Assembly: GCA_041665185.1 (NCBI GenBank)
Contig: JBAYJH010000001.1
Span: 1-55,603 of the forward strand
Length of the DNA stretch: 55,603 nucleotides
DNA from: JACRAR01 sp041665185
GTDB lineage: Bacteria > Pseudomonadota > Gammaproteobacteria > Burkholderiales > Rhodocyclaceae
Direction of reading: 5' to 3'
The position numbers were made by a program, and so were the translations under genes. Under the pieces are notes generated by a model that saw nothing but the letters and a program-made list of their open reading frames with translations, ran no database searches and was not told where the DNA came from. Of the stretch, positions 18,267-26,599 are shown piece by piece (position 1 is the stretch's first letter; each line of letters opens with the position of its first letter).

Positions 18267-21200
18267 ATGCTCGCCAAATTCTTCATCGATCGTCCCATCT
18301 TTGCCTGGGTCATTGCGCTGGTGATCCTCCTCGCCGGTATGCTGGCATTGCGCATCCTCCCGGTCTCCCAGTATCCGGCGGTGGCGCCCCCTTCCATCGC
18401 CTTCAACATCGTCTATCCCGGCGCTTCGGCCAAGGTGGTCGAAAGCACGGTGACGGCGTTGATCGAGCAGGAAATGAACGGCATCGAGCGCCTGCTGTAT
18501 ATGGAGTCTTCTTCCGAACTCGGCACGGGCACGGTGACGCTCACCTTCCAGCCAGGCACCAACATCGACATCGCGTCGGTCGAGGCGCAGAACCGTTTCA
18601 AGCGTGTCGAAGCCCGGCTGCCCGACGATGTCCGCAGGGTGGGTGTGCCCGTCACCAAACCATCGCGCAACTACGTGATGTTCGTTTCGCTCTATTCGCC
18701 CGACAAGAGCCAGTCAGCTGTCGATCTAGGCAGTTTCGCCGCGGCCACGGTGCTGGACTCGCTACGCCGCGTCAAAGGCGTCGGGGAAGCCCTGATGTTC
18801 GGGACCGAATACTCGATGCGGTTGTGGCTCAAGCCGGAAAAGCTACAGGCCTACAATCTCACGCCGGGAGAGGTGACCCGCGCGGTACGCGCCCAGAACG
18901 TCGAGCTGGCCGCCGGGGAATTGGGCCAGGTGCCGGCTATGCCGGGCCAACAGTTGAATGCCGTGATCGTGACGCGCAGCCGCCTGGAGACGCCGGAACA
19001 GTTCGGCAATATTCTCATCCGAACCCAGCCGGACGGTTCCGCTCTGAGGGTGAAGGACGTGGCAAGAGTGGAACTGGGCTCCCAGGACTACAACATCCTG
19101 GCGCGCCTGGGCGGACAACCGAATGCAGCGATTGCCATCCGCGTCTCGCCGGATGGCAATGCCCTGGACGTGGTCAAGGCGGTGCGTGCCAAGATGGAAG
19201 AAATGGCGCCAAACTTCCCCAAGGGGATTGCTTGGGATGTCCCCTACGACACCTCACGTTTCATCGATATCTCCATCAAGGAAGTGCTCCTGACACTGAT
19301 CGAAGCGATGCTGCTGGTCTTCCTGGTGATTTACCTGTTTCTGGAAAACTTCCGCGCCACGCTGATTCCCGCCATCGTTGTGCCGGTCGCACTGACCGGT
19401 GCGTTGGCGGGCCTTTACGTATTCGGCTACTCGATTAACGTACTAACCCTGTTCGCCATGGTGCTGGCCGTCGGCATCGTGGTCGATGACGCCATCGTGG
19501 TCGTTGAAGCGGTCGAGCGCATTATGAACGAGGAAGGGTTGGAGCCACGGGAAGCGGCGCGCAAGGCGATGGACCAGATCTTCAACGCCATCATTGGCAT
19601 CACCCTGGTCTTGTCGTCGGTGTTTGCGCCCATGCTGTTCTTCGGCGGCTCTGTTGGCGTCATCTACCGCCAGTTTGCGATGACCTTGCTGCTCGCCATG
19701 GGATTCTCCATCCTCATGGCACTGACGCTTACTCCGGCGCTGTGTGCCACGCTGCTCAAACATGAACCGGGCACTGAAGTACTTCCCAGCACCGGTTTTT
19801 TCGGTGCCTTCAATCGTTTCTTCGATCGTACCCGGGCAGGCTATCGTTCCTGGGTCGGACGCATGTTGCCGAGGCCCGGCCGATACCTGCTGGCATACGC
19901 GGCCATCATCGGTGCGACGGGTTGGCTGTTCCTGAACCTGCCCGGAAGCTTCCTGCCCGAAGAAGACCAGGGCTACTTCATCAATATGATTCAACTGCCG
20001 CCGGGAGCCTCGCAGGAGCGCACCCTAGAAGTCCTGTCCCAGGTCGAGCAGTATTACCTGAAGCAGCCCGAAGTCGCCAAAGTCATCGGCGTGGTCGGCT
20101 TTTCGTTTTTTGGCCGGGGCCAGAACGCCGCGCTGGCGTTTGTGCGTCTGAAGGAATGGGACGAGCGCCCCGGCGCCGAGCATTCCGCCACCGCAGTGGT
20201 CCGACGGGCGAACATGGCCTTCTTCCAGATCAAGCAGGCTATCATGTTCGCCGTCAACCCGCCGCCCATCCCGGAACTCGCCTCTACCGGCGGCTTTGAT
20301 TTCCGCCTACAGGATCGAGCCGGTCACGGCCGCGAAAAACTGCTGGAGGCGCGCAATGTGGCATTGGGCATGGCGATGCAGAATCCGACGCTGACCGGCG
20401 TGCGCCCGGAAGGCCAGGAAGCTTCGCCGCAGCTCCTGCTCGACATTGATCGACGCAAGGCTGAAACGCTGGGCGTGTCCCTCGCCGATCTCAATGAAAC
20501 TCTGCAATCCACGATGGGAGTGGCCTACATCAACGACTTTGAGCGACAAGGCCGCATCCTTCGGGTACTGATGCAGGCGGACCCGAGTTTGCGAACGACT
20601 CCGGACGCGATCCTGCGCCTGCCGGTGCGCAATCGGAGCGGTACGATGGTGCCGCTGGCGGAAATCGTCAGCGCACACTGGATCATCGGCGTGCCCAAAC
20701 TCGACCGCTACAACGGCCTGCCGGCCATGAAGATTTCCGGCGGTCCGGCCCCTGGCCGCAGCACCGGTGAAGCGATGCAGTCGATGGAGCAGGCGGCCAG
20801 TAACCTGCCGCTAGGTTTCGGTTTTGAATGGTCCGGCACCTCGTTCGAGGAAAAGCTCTCCGGCAGTCAAGCCCCCCTGCTGTTCGCGCTGGCCATGCTG
20901 GTGGCTTTTCTGGCTTTGGCGGCACTGTATGAAAGTTGGTCGATTCCGTTCGCGGTGATGCTGGTGGTGCCGCTGGGTGTTTTCGGGTCGACCTTGGCGG
21001 TGACCCTGCGGGGATTGCCCAACGACGTCTATTTCAAAGTCGGACTGATCGCCATCATCGGTTTGTCCAGCAAGAATGCCATCCTCATCATCGAATTTGC
21101 CCGTGATCTTCAGGAGCGCGGGATGGGTCTCTACGACGCGACGCTGGAGGCATGCCGCATGCGCTTCCGGCCCATCCTGATGACCTCGTTTGCCTTCATT

Positions 21201-21392
21201 CTGGGGGTGCTGCCCCTGGCTGTGTCGACAGGGGCTGGCGCCAACAGCCGCCATGCCATCGGCACCGGCGTCATCGGCGGCATGCTTGCGGCAACCTTCC
21301 TGGCAATCTTTCTGGTGCCGGTATTCTTTGTCGTGGTGCGCAAGATATTTCCCGGCCATGCCCGCCGCCACCAGGAGCACGGCCATGATTAA
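18267..21392 (+). CDS. RND multidrug efflux pump, hydrophobe/amphiphile (HAE-1) family, AcrB/MexB type
   Basis: The 1041-residue inner-membrane proton/drug antiporter is trimeric in its family. MLAKFFIDRPIFAWVIALVILLAGMLALRILPVSQYP is the classic start. The proton-relay acids D407 and D408 (VGIVVDDAIVVVEAVERIM) fall at exactly the AcrB positions, and the partner lysine is K936 (SSKNAILIIEF, AcrB K940). Two blocks of membrane helices flank two large periplasmic loops, including the C-terminal repeat of the pore and docking domains. It lies between adaptor and outer-membrane channel genes, forming a full tripartite pump, and overlaps the channel gene start. Confidence 0.96.
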   Translation: MLAKFFIDRPIFAWVIALVILLAGMLALRILPVSQYPAVAPPSIAFNIVYPGASAKVVESTVTALIEQEMNGIERLLYMESSSELGTGTVTLTFQPGTNIDIASVEAQNRFKRVEARLPDDVRRVGVPVTKPSRNYVMFVSLYSPDKSQSAVDLGSFAAATVLDSLRRVKGVGEALMFGTEYSMRLWLKPEKLQAYNLTPGEVTRAVRAQNVELAAGELGQVPAMPGQQLNAVIVTRSRLETPEQFGNILIRTQPDGSALRVKDVARVELGSQDYNILARLGGQPNAAIAIRVSPDGNALDVVKAVRAKMEEMAPNFPKGIAWDVPYDTSRFIDISIKEVLLTLIEAMLLVFLVIYLFLENFRATLIPAIVVPVALTGALAGLYVFGYSINVLTLFAMVLAVGIVVDDAIVVVEAVERIMNEEGLEPREAARKAMDQIFNAIIGITLVLSSVFAPMLFFGGSVGVIYRQFAMTLLLAMGFSILMALTLTPALCATLLKHEPGTEVLPSTGFFGAFNRFFDRTRAGYRSWVGRMLPRPGRYLLAYAAIIGATGWLFLNLPGSFLPEEDQGYFINMIQLPPGASQERTLEVLSQVEQYYLKQPEVAKVIGVVGFSFFGRGQNAALAFVRLKEWDERPGAEHSATAVVRRANMAFFQIKQAIMFAVNPPPIPELASTGGFDFRLQDRAGHGREKLLEARNVALGMAMQNPTLTGVRPEGQEASPQLLLDIDRRKAETLGVSLADLNETLQSTMGVAYINDFERQGRILRVLMQADPSLRTTPDAILRLPVRNRSGTMVPLAEIVSAHWIIGVPKLDRYNGLPAMKISGGPAPGRSTGEAMQSMEQAASNLPLGFGFEWSGTSFEEKLSGSQAPLLFALAMLVAFLALAALYESWSIPFAVMLVVPLGVFGSTLAVTLRGLPNDVYFKVGLIAIIGLSSKNAILIIEFARDLQERGMGLYDATLEACRMRFRPILMTSFAFILGVLPLAVSTGAGANSRHAIGTGVIGGMLAATFLAIFLVPVFFVVVRKIFPGHARRHQEHGHD

Positions 21393-22806
21393 TGCCCGCC
21401 CTTGGTTCTGGGGTAACAGGCCGTTGATCCTGGTCCTGGGAACACTGGTCGCGGGCTGTTCGCTGGCTCCCGAGTACCATAGACCCGAACCGCCGGTGGT
21501 GGCAGCGTGGCCAATAGTGGCCGTCGGCGATGCCAAGCGAGAGGCCGGCACGACCGCCTGGCGCGACTTCTTTCCCGATCCGCGTTTGCAGGCCCTGATC
21601 GCCGCGGCGATCGACGATAACCGCGACATGCGCATTGCCGTGGCGCGCGTCGAAGAAGCTCGCGCCTTGTTCGGCATCGTTCGCGCCGACCGTTTCCCGG
21701 GCGTCGATCTGGTGTCCAGCGGTAGCTCGGCGCGCACGCCAGGCGATCTTTCGCTGAGCGGACGGCCGAGCGTCGGCCATCGTTACGATGTGGGCTTGTC
21801 GCTGCCGTCTTTCGAGTTGGATTTCTGGGGCCGGGTGAAGAATCTCAACGCAGCCGCCTTGGCCAGCTATCTGGCCACCGAGCAGGCCCGACAAGCCGTG
21901 CGCCTGATGCTGATCGCCGACGTGGCCAACGCCTATTTGAGCTTGCAGGAGATGGAGGAACGCACGGCACTGGCGCGCGCGACCGCAAAGACTCGCGAGC
22001 AGACTCGCTTGCTGGTAAGCCGCCGCCGCGATGTGGGCCTGGCCGGCGATCTAGACTACCTCCAGGCTGACGGTGCACTCGAGTTGGCGCGGGCGGAACT
22101 GGCCAACTTGGAACGCCAGCGGGTAGCCGCCAAGAATGCGCTGGTGCTGCTGGTCGGCAATGAACCGTCCGGATTGCCAGCTGGGCGCTCACTGGCTGAC
22201 CAAGGAGTTACTCCAGACCTCGCTGTTGACATGCCCTCGACAGCCTTGTTGCAACGTCCCGATGTGCTGGCGGCCGAGCAACGGCTGATCGCCGCCAATG
22301 CCAATATCGGTGCTGCACGCGCCGCCTTCCTGCCACGCATTTCCCTGACGGCCGGCCTGGGTTCCGCAAGCAGCGCTTTGTCGGGCCTGTTCGACGCCGG
22401 ACAAGGCACCTGGAGTTTCCAGCCGGTCTTGCGGTACCCTCTGTTCGACTCAGGGCGTGCCGGCGCAGGAGCGGATCTGGCCGAAGCTCGCCAGGATATC
22501 GCCGTCGCCGAGTATGAGAAGGCGATCCAGCAGGCGTTCCGCGAAGTGGCCGATTTGCTGGCCGCAAGGGAGTTGCTGGCCGAGCAACTGCGCGCCCAGC
22601 AACGGGCGGACAAGTTACAAGGCGAACGGCTGCGCCTGGCGGAAGCGCGCTACCAGGCAGGAGTGTCGAGTTATCTGGAAGTGCTCGATGGCCAGCGCGA
22701 ATCGTATGCTGCGCAACAGGCGGTGCTGCAAACACGCCGGGTGCTGCTGTCTACGGCGGCGCAACTCTACAAGGCGCTCGGCGGCGGGCGCGAGTTCTCC
22801 CCATGA
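21385..22806 (+). CDS. Outer-membrane efflux channel lipoprotein, OprM/NodT family
   Basis: The 473-residue protein forms the TolC-like exit duct of the tripartite pump. ATG 21385 (MINARPW) overlaps the pump stop. The open frame extends upstream to 21190, but that part is only a shadow of the pump gene. The signal peptide ends in lipobox LVAG-C (Cys25). Family marks are WRDFFPDPRLQALIAAAIDDNRDMRIAVARVEEARA, FELDFWGRVKN, RPDVLAAEQRLIAANANIGAARAAFLPRISLTAGLGSAS and the C-terminal RYQAGVSSYLEVLDGQRESY. Two internal repeats typical of TolC folds are visible. Its stop overlaps the MlaF-like gene by ATGA. Confidence 0.93.
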   Translation: MINARPWFWGNRPLILVLGTLVAGCSLAPEYHRPEPPVVAAWPIVAVGDAKREAGTTAWRDFFPDPRLQALIAAAIDDNRDMRIAVARVEEARALFGIVRADRFPGVDLVSSGSSARTPGDLSLSGRPSVGHRYDVGLSLPSFELDFWGRVKNLNAAALASYLATEQARQAVRLMLIADVANAYLSLQEMEERTALARATAKTREQTRLLVSRRRDVGLAGDLDYLQADGALELARAELANLERQRVAAKNALVLLVGNEPSGLPAGRSLADQGVTPDLAVDMPSTALLQRPDVLAAEQRLIAANANIGAARAAFLPRISLTAGLGSASSALSGLFDAGQGTWSFQPVLRYPLFDSGRAGAGADLAEARQDIAVAEYEKAIQQAFREVADLLAARELLAEQLRAQQRADKLQGERLRLAEARYQAGVSSYLEVLDGQRESYAAQQAVLQTRRVLLSTAAQLYKALGGGREFSP

Positions 22807-23618
22807 ATCAGCCGGCGCCGGAAAACCTGGTCGAGATCAGCGATCTGCATTTTGCCTACGGTGATCGGCTGGTGCTGAAAGGCATCAATCTGACGATCCA
22901 GCGGGGCAAGGTCGTCGCCATCCTGGGCGTCAGCGGTAGCGGCAAGACAACGCTGCTGCGACTTCTGGGCGGCCAGTTGAAGCCGCGTAGCGGCAGCGTC
23001 AAAGTCGCCGGCAAGGTAGTACACGAACTCGACGACGATGGCCTGTACGGATTGCGCCGCGACATGGGCATGATGTTCCAGATGGGTGGCTTGTATAGCG
23101 ATATGAGCGTCTTCGACAACGTCGCTTTCCCGATGCGTGAACTGACCGATCTGCCCGAAGACTTGATACGCGATCTGGTGTCGATGAAGCTCCACGCTGT
23201 GGGGCTGCGCGGGGTTTCGGCAATGATGACGGGTGAGCTTTCCGGCGGCATGGCACGCCGCGTCGCTCTGGCCCGCGCGATCGCGCTGGATCCCATGCTG
23301 ATCATGTATGACGAACCATTTGCCGGCCTCGACCCGATATCGCTGAATGTGGTCGCGAGTCTGATTCGACGCCTCAACGACGCCCTTGGCGTGACCTCGA
23401 TCGTGGTGACTTACGATATGTCGGAATCGCTGAAAGTTGTCGATTACGTCTATTTTGTACACGACGGAGCGGTGGTCGCGGAGGGGCCGGCGACGGAGAT
23501 GTTCTCTTCCGGCAACCCCTTCGTGCAACAGTTCGTCAATGCCAAACCGGACGGCCCGGTGGCCTTCCAGTATCCGAGCGAGCCCTATGGGGCTGAGTTG
23601 GGCCTCACCGCCACTTAA
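22803..23618 (+). CDS. MlaF-like ABC transporter ATP-binding protein (Mce/phospholipid transport type) with altered H-loop
   Basis: The 271-residue ATPase resembles MlaF, which energises MlaE/Mce-type lipid transport between the membranes. Walker A LGVSGSGKTT (residues 41-50), MMFQMGGLYSDMSVFDNVAFPMRE (the Mla/Ttg2 Q-loop region), signature GELSGGMARRVALARAIA and Walker B LIMYDEPFAGLDPI are present. The switch histidine expected in VVTHDxxE is a tyrosine (VVTYDMSES, Y204, codon TAC at 23412-23414), one base from CAC. No mlaE, mlaD, mlaC or mlaB lies nearby; it is translationally coupled (ATGA) to the efflux channel gene instead. It may work with permease genes elsewhere, or be a degenerate member. 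ATPase activity is uncertain. Confidence 0.82.
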   Translation: MNQPAPENLVEISDLHFAYGDRLVLKGINLTIQRGKVVAILGVSGSGKTTLLRLLGGQLKPRSGSVKVAGKVVHELDDDGLYGLRRDMGMMFQMGGLYSDMSVFDNVAFPMRELTDLPEDLIRDLVSMKLHAVGLRGVSAMMTGELSGGMARRVALARAIALDPMLIMYDEPFAGLDPISLNVVASLIRRLNDALGVTSIVVTYDMSESLKVVDYVYFVHDGAVVAEGPATEMFSSGNPFVQQFVNAKPDGPVAFQYPSEPYGAELGLTAT

Positions 23619-24187
23619 GCGCCGAGTCGACGAATGCGCAAATCGATTTGCGCCAGATCATCACCCAGTCGATTGACGGTTTCAGAAAACCCGTTCAGGG
23701 CGCTCTTATTGAGCAAAGCAGGCTGTTCTTGGCTGAGATATTCGGCAAAATTCTCGGCAAGGTTGCGTGTTGCCTGATGTTGCCAGGTGCCGAATGCCTT
23801 GATCAATCCGGCGATACGGTGGCCGGCGATATCGCCGATCTGCTGGCTCAGGTCTTCCTCGAAATCCCAACGCAGATTGCGCAGCACGAAGCCCAGCGCA
23901 TCGGCAATTTCAGCTGATCCGGAAATGCGTGCGGCTCTTGCTACGGCTTCCGATCCACGCAGTGCCAGCAGCGGGGTGTCCACCGGCAGCGAGATCTCGA
24001 CATCGCAGCGGCCGTTATCCAAATCGGTTGCGACCAGCAATCCGTCAGTCCCAATCAGGAAATCCAGTCGGAACGGTGGTAGCGACAAGCGCGCCGCCTG
24101 GCCGGCGAACGGCGCCAGGCGCGCCCTAGCCCAGGATGCGCCGAGCAGCAGGTGATTCAGCGCAGCCAGGGCGGCCTGATCGAGCAT
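23615..24187 (-). CDS. ubiJ: Ubiquinone biosynthesis accessory factor UbiJ (SCP2-domain protein)
   Basis: The 190-residue protein is a lipid-binding accessory factor of the aerobic ubiquinone (Ubi) complex. The N-terminal SCP2-like domain (ALNHLLLGASWARARLAPFAGQAARLSLPPFRLDFLIGTDGLLV... then SLPVDTPLLALRGSEAVARAARISGSAEIADALGFVLRNLRWDFEEDLSQQIGDIAGHR) is followed by a helical tail ending FSETVNRLGDDLAQIDLRIRRLGA, both typical of UbiJ. The start at 24187 (MLDQAALAALNH) fits homologues; earlier in-frame codons overlap the Tim44 gene. It ends convergently with the MlaF-like gene (4-bp overlap). ubiB, its usual next neighbour, is not here. Confidence 0.85.
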   Translation of the reverse strand: MLDQAALAALNHLLLGASWARARLAPFAGQAARLSLPPFRLDFLIGTDGLLVATDLDNGRCDVEISLPVDTPLLALRGSEAVARAARISGSAEIADALGFVLRNLRWDFEEDLSQQIGDIAGHRIAGLIKAFGTWQHQATRNLAENFAEYLSQEQPALLNKSALNGFSETVNRLGDDLAQIDLRIRRLGA

Positions 24188-24194
24188 GGACGAT

Positions 24195-25106
24195 CTAGTT
24201 GAGTTGCTGGATACCGGCGATAACCCAGCCGCTGCTGCCATCGGCGGGACGGGCGAGATGCCAGACTTCGTCAAAGGCTTCCGGCGCGGCGGCGGCGGTC
24301 TCGCGGATGCTGCCGTAAAACCGCACGCTGGCAATTTGACGGCCCGCCTCGGTACTGACATCGAGCAGTGCGGCGTTCAACTGCACCACATCGGTTTGCT
24401 GAACGGCTTTGCCGCGTTCCTGGTATTCGAGTTGAATTTCCGCGAACATTTCCGGGGTGGTGAAGGCGCGGATATCGTCCATATTGCCGGCGTCGTTGGC
24501 GGCCTGTAAGCGGACGAAATTGAGCTTGGCCTGGCGCACGAAGCCATCGACATCGAAACCTGCCGGAACGGGAATATCACCCGCCACCGGAGTTGCGCTG
24601 CCTGCCGGGGCCAGCGCTTCAAAATTGGCTTGCTGCGCCGGGGCCGGTGCGGCGCCAGCGCCGGCGTATTGAAGCGGCGCAAGGCCGCTGGAAGGGGTTT
24701 GCGCTGCCTTGCGATTCATCACCATGCGGACGACGAAAAATACCGCGGCACCGATCAACAGCATCATGATGATCGAGGAGAAGCCTTCGCCCAAACCACC
24801 CATGCCGAAATGGGAAAGCAGCGAGGCGATACCGATGCCAGCGGCCAAGCCAGCCAGGGGGCCGAGAAAGCGGCCCATGCCGGACGGTGCCGCCGCTGGG
24901 GTCGGTGTTGCCGGCCTGGGCGCAACAGACTGAGTCGGCGCTGCCGGAGTGTTCGGCACTGCCTGGCGCTGCATGATGCCGCTATCGCGTTTCATGCCGG
25001 AGGACAAACCGCCTCCCAGACGCTTGGCCTCGGCATCCGGCGAAGACAAGGTGAAGACACCAATGGACAGAACCAGTGCGAACAGCGAAATCAAACTACG
25101 ATTCAT
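24195..25106 (-). CDS. Tim44-domain (TIM44-like) membrane protein
   Basis: The 303-residue protein has an N-terminal signal sequence or anchor (MNRSLISLFALVLSIGVFTLSSPDAEA). A Gly/Pro/Ala-rich low-complexity linker and two hydrophobic segments follow (FLGPLAGLAAGIGIASLLSHFGMGGLGEGF and SSIIMMLLIGAAVFFVVRMVM). From about residue 165 it has a Tim44-like domain (FDVDGFVRQAKLNFVRLQAANDAGNMDDIRAFTTPEMFAEIQ...VWHLARPADGSSGWVIAGIQQLN). Bacterial members are uncharacterised membrane-associated proteins. The start at 25106 has GGAGGT 4 nt upstream on the minus strand. It lies between ubiE and ubiJ, 7 bp from ubiJ, and probably shares their transcript, which hints at a link to quinone synthesis or its membrane complex. 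Confidence 0.85.
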   Translation of the reverse strand: MNRSLISLFALVLSIGVFTLSSPDAEAKRLGGGLSSGMKRDSGIMQRQAVPNTPAAPTQSVAPRPATPTPAAAPSGMGRFLGPLAGLAAGIGIASLLSHFGMGGLGEGFSSIIMMLLIGAAVFFVVRMVMNRKAAQTPSSGLAPLQYAGAGAAPAPAQQANFEALAPAGSATPVAGDIPVPAGFDVDGFVRQAKLNFVRLQAANDAGNMDDIRAFTTPEMFAEIQLEYQERGKAVQQTDVVQLNAALLDVSTEAGRQIASVRFYGSIRETAAAAPEAFDEVWHLARPADGSSGWVIAGIQQLN

Positions 25107-25189
25107 ATGAACCTCCAGGTAACGCGAAAAATGGGACCGGGCTAACATCCCGAACAAAATATGGGTACCAGCAGCCGTATATCAAGTGC

Positions 25190-25290
25190 GGGCCCTAGTA
25201 TTCCCGGAACAGTGGGCACTAACACTCCAGGAACAACGACGGGCACTAGAACCCCAGAACCAACGGCGGGCACTAGAGTTTGTAGCCACG
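25190..25290. repeat. Degenerate 27-bp tandem repeat between ubiE and the Tim44 gene
   Basis: Units begin at 25190 (24 bp), 25214 (27 bp), 25241 (27 bp) and 25268 (partial). The two complete units share GGGCACTA at their start and a CCAG-AAC-AACG-C pattern after it. The last unit overlaps the 3' end of ubiE: its CTA (25273-25275) is the ubiE stop codon on the minus strand. Except for the first, which has GGGCCCTAG, each unit carries the same TAGTGCCC on the minus strand. The 166-bp gap holds no other feature. Confidence 0.75.
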
Positions 25291-26022
25291 GTGCAGGGCA
25301 ACTACCCCCGCAGTGAGATTGAAATATTCGACCCGCTCCAGCCCGGCTTGTTCCATCAACTTCTTGAGTGTTTCCTGGTCAGGATGCATGCGGATCGACT
25401 CGGCGAGGTAGCGGTAACTGTCGGCGTCGCCGGCGACCTTATTGCCCAGCCAGGGCAGCAACTTGAACGAATATACATCATAGGCACCTTCCAGGGGTTG
25501 CCAGACCTTGGAAAACTCCAGCACCAGGAGGCGGCCACCCGGCCTAAGAACGCGCTGCATTTCCGCCAGGGCCTGTTCCTTGTGTGTCATATTGCGCAAG
25601 CCGAAGGCAACCATGACGCAGTCGAAATAGTTGTCCGGAAAGGGTAGCCGCTCCGCGTCGCATTGCGCGGTCGGCATCAATATGCCTTCGTCGAGCATGC
25701 GATCGCGACCGACCGTCAACATGGCGCTGTTGATGTCGGTCAACCAGACTTGTCCGCCGGTCTTGGAGAAATTACCCACGCGCCTGGCGAAGGCTCGCGA
25801 CAGGTCGGCCGTGCCTCCCGCCACGTCGAGCACGCGTTCGCCCGATTTGACAGCGGAAATCTGAATGGCGAACTGCTTCCACAAACGGTGCAGGCCCAGC
25901 GACATCAGGTCATTCATGACATCGTATTTCTGTGCGACCGACGAGAATACGCCGGCGACGTGGCTCGCCTTGTCCTCCTCTGCGACCTGTTTGAAACCGA
26001 AATGCGTTTGCCGGTCCGACAT
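25273..26022 (-). CDS. ubiE: Ubiquinone/menaquinone biosynthesis C-methyltransferase UbiE
   Basis: The 249-residue SAM-dependent enzyme methylates the benzoquinol ring in ubiquinone (and demethylmenaquinol in menaquinone) synthesis. Signatures are THFGFKQVAEEDKASHVAGVFSSVAQKYDVMNDLMSLGLHRLWK and SAM motif I RVLDVAGGTADLSRAFARR. ERLPFPDNYFDCVMVAFGLRNMTHKEQALAEMQRVLRPGGRLLVLEFSKVW and the C-terminal AGLERVEYFNLTAGVVALHRGYKL complete the family pattern. The start at 26022 (MSDRQTHFGF) is set by homology; upstream codons belong to the DUF971 gene. It lies 2 bp after the DUF971 gene. Confidence 0.97.
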   Translation of the reverse strand: MSDRQTHFGFKQVAEEDKASHVAGVFSSVAQKYDVMNDLMSLGLHRLWKQFAIQISAVKSGERVLDVAGGTADLSRAFARRVGNFSKTGGQVWLTDINSAMLTVGRDRMLDEGILMPTAQCDAERLPFPDNYFDCVMVAFGLRNMTHKEQALAEMQRVLRPGGRLLVLEFSKVWQPLEGAYDVYSFKLLPWLGNKVAGDADSYRYLAESIRMHPDQETLKKLMEQAGLERVEYFNLTAGVVALHRGYKL

Positions 26023-26024
26023 CT

Positions 26025-26459
26025 TCAGTGGTGTCCGCAGGACCCGCCCTGGTGCGCCGGGCCTGGAGCAGTCGAGGCACTGCTGTCGACATCGCGGCTG
26101 GCACCGGCGGTTTCGAGGCGAGAGAGATATTCCTGCCAAAGTTGGTCCTGATGCTCGCCGAGGTTGTACAACAGGTCCCAGGAATAAAGGCCGGTGTCGT
26201 GGCCATCGGAAAAGCTCAGTTTGACCGCATAGTTGCCGACCGGTTCGATACTCAGGATATCCACATTGCGCTTGCCGGTTTGCAACACCTCCTGGCCAGG
26301 GCCATGGCCGCGGACTTCCGCCGACGGACTGAAAACCCTCAACAGTTCGTGGCTGAGTTTGAAGGTCTTGTTGTCGGCGAAAGCGATTTCAAGCAAGCGT
26401 GATTTCTGATGGAGCTTGATCTCGGTGGGTGCCGGGGTATGCTTGTCGAGGCCTGCCAT
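26025..26459 (-). CDS. DUF971 domain protein (gamma-butyrobetaine hydroxylase-like N-terminal domain)
   Basis: The 144-residue protein contains a DUF971 domain: PTEIKLHQKSRLLEIAFADNKTFKLSHELLRVFSPSAEVRGHG, then VDILSIEPVGNYAVKLSFSDGHDTGLYSWDLLYNLG, with the SDGH and GLYSWD motifs. Members are small iron/Fe-S- or zinc-associated proteins of unclear role. In beta-proteobacteria the gene commonly precedes ubiE, as here (2-bp gap), so a supporting role in quinone or iron-sulfur metabolism is possible but unproved. The start at 26459 (MAGLDKH) leaves a 140-bp divergent region shared with phoB. The tail is His-rich (GGSCGHH), which might bind metal. Confidence 0.85.
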   Translation of the reverse strand: MAGLDKHTPAPTEIKLHQKSRLLEIAFADNKTFKLSHELLRVFSPSAEVRGHGPGQEVLQTGKRNVDILSIEPVGNYAVKLSFSDGHDTGLYSWDLLYNLGEHQDQLWQEYLSRLETAGASRDVDSSASTAPGPAHQGGSCGHH

Positions 26460-26536
26460 GTTGAAGTGCCTGAGTGAACGAGAGCGGATTATCATAACGC
26501 AGAACCCGATTCCGGGTGATCTTTCTCACCGGGTAT

Positions 26537-26570
26537 TTGTCATCAAACTGTCATCTCACGGCAATACACT
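26537..26570 (+). promoter_or_regulatory. PHO box and -10 element in front of phoB
   Basis: TTGTCAT-CAAA-CTGTCAT (26537-26554) is a near-perfect PHO box: two 7-bp half-sites with a 4-bp spacer, with only the first base off CTGTCAT. TACACT (26565-26570) follows 10 bp later as a -10 element, the spacing of class-I PhoB-activated promoters in which the box replaces the -35. It points to phoB, 30 bp downstream, so phosphate-starvation autoactivation is likely. Confidence 0.82.
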
Positions 26571-26599
26571 GGGGCGACCGAATCGAAGAGTATTGCGCC

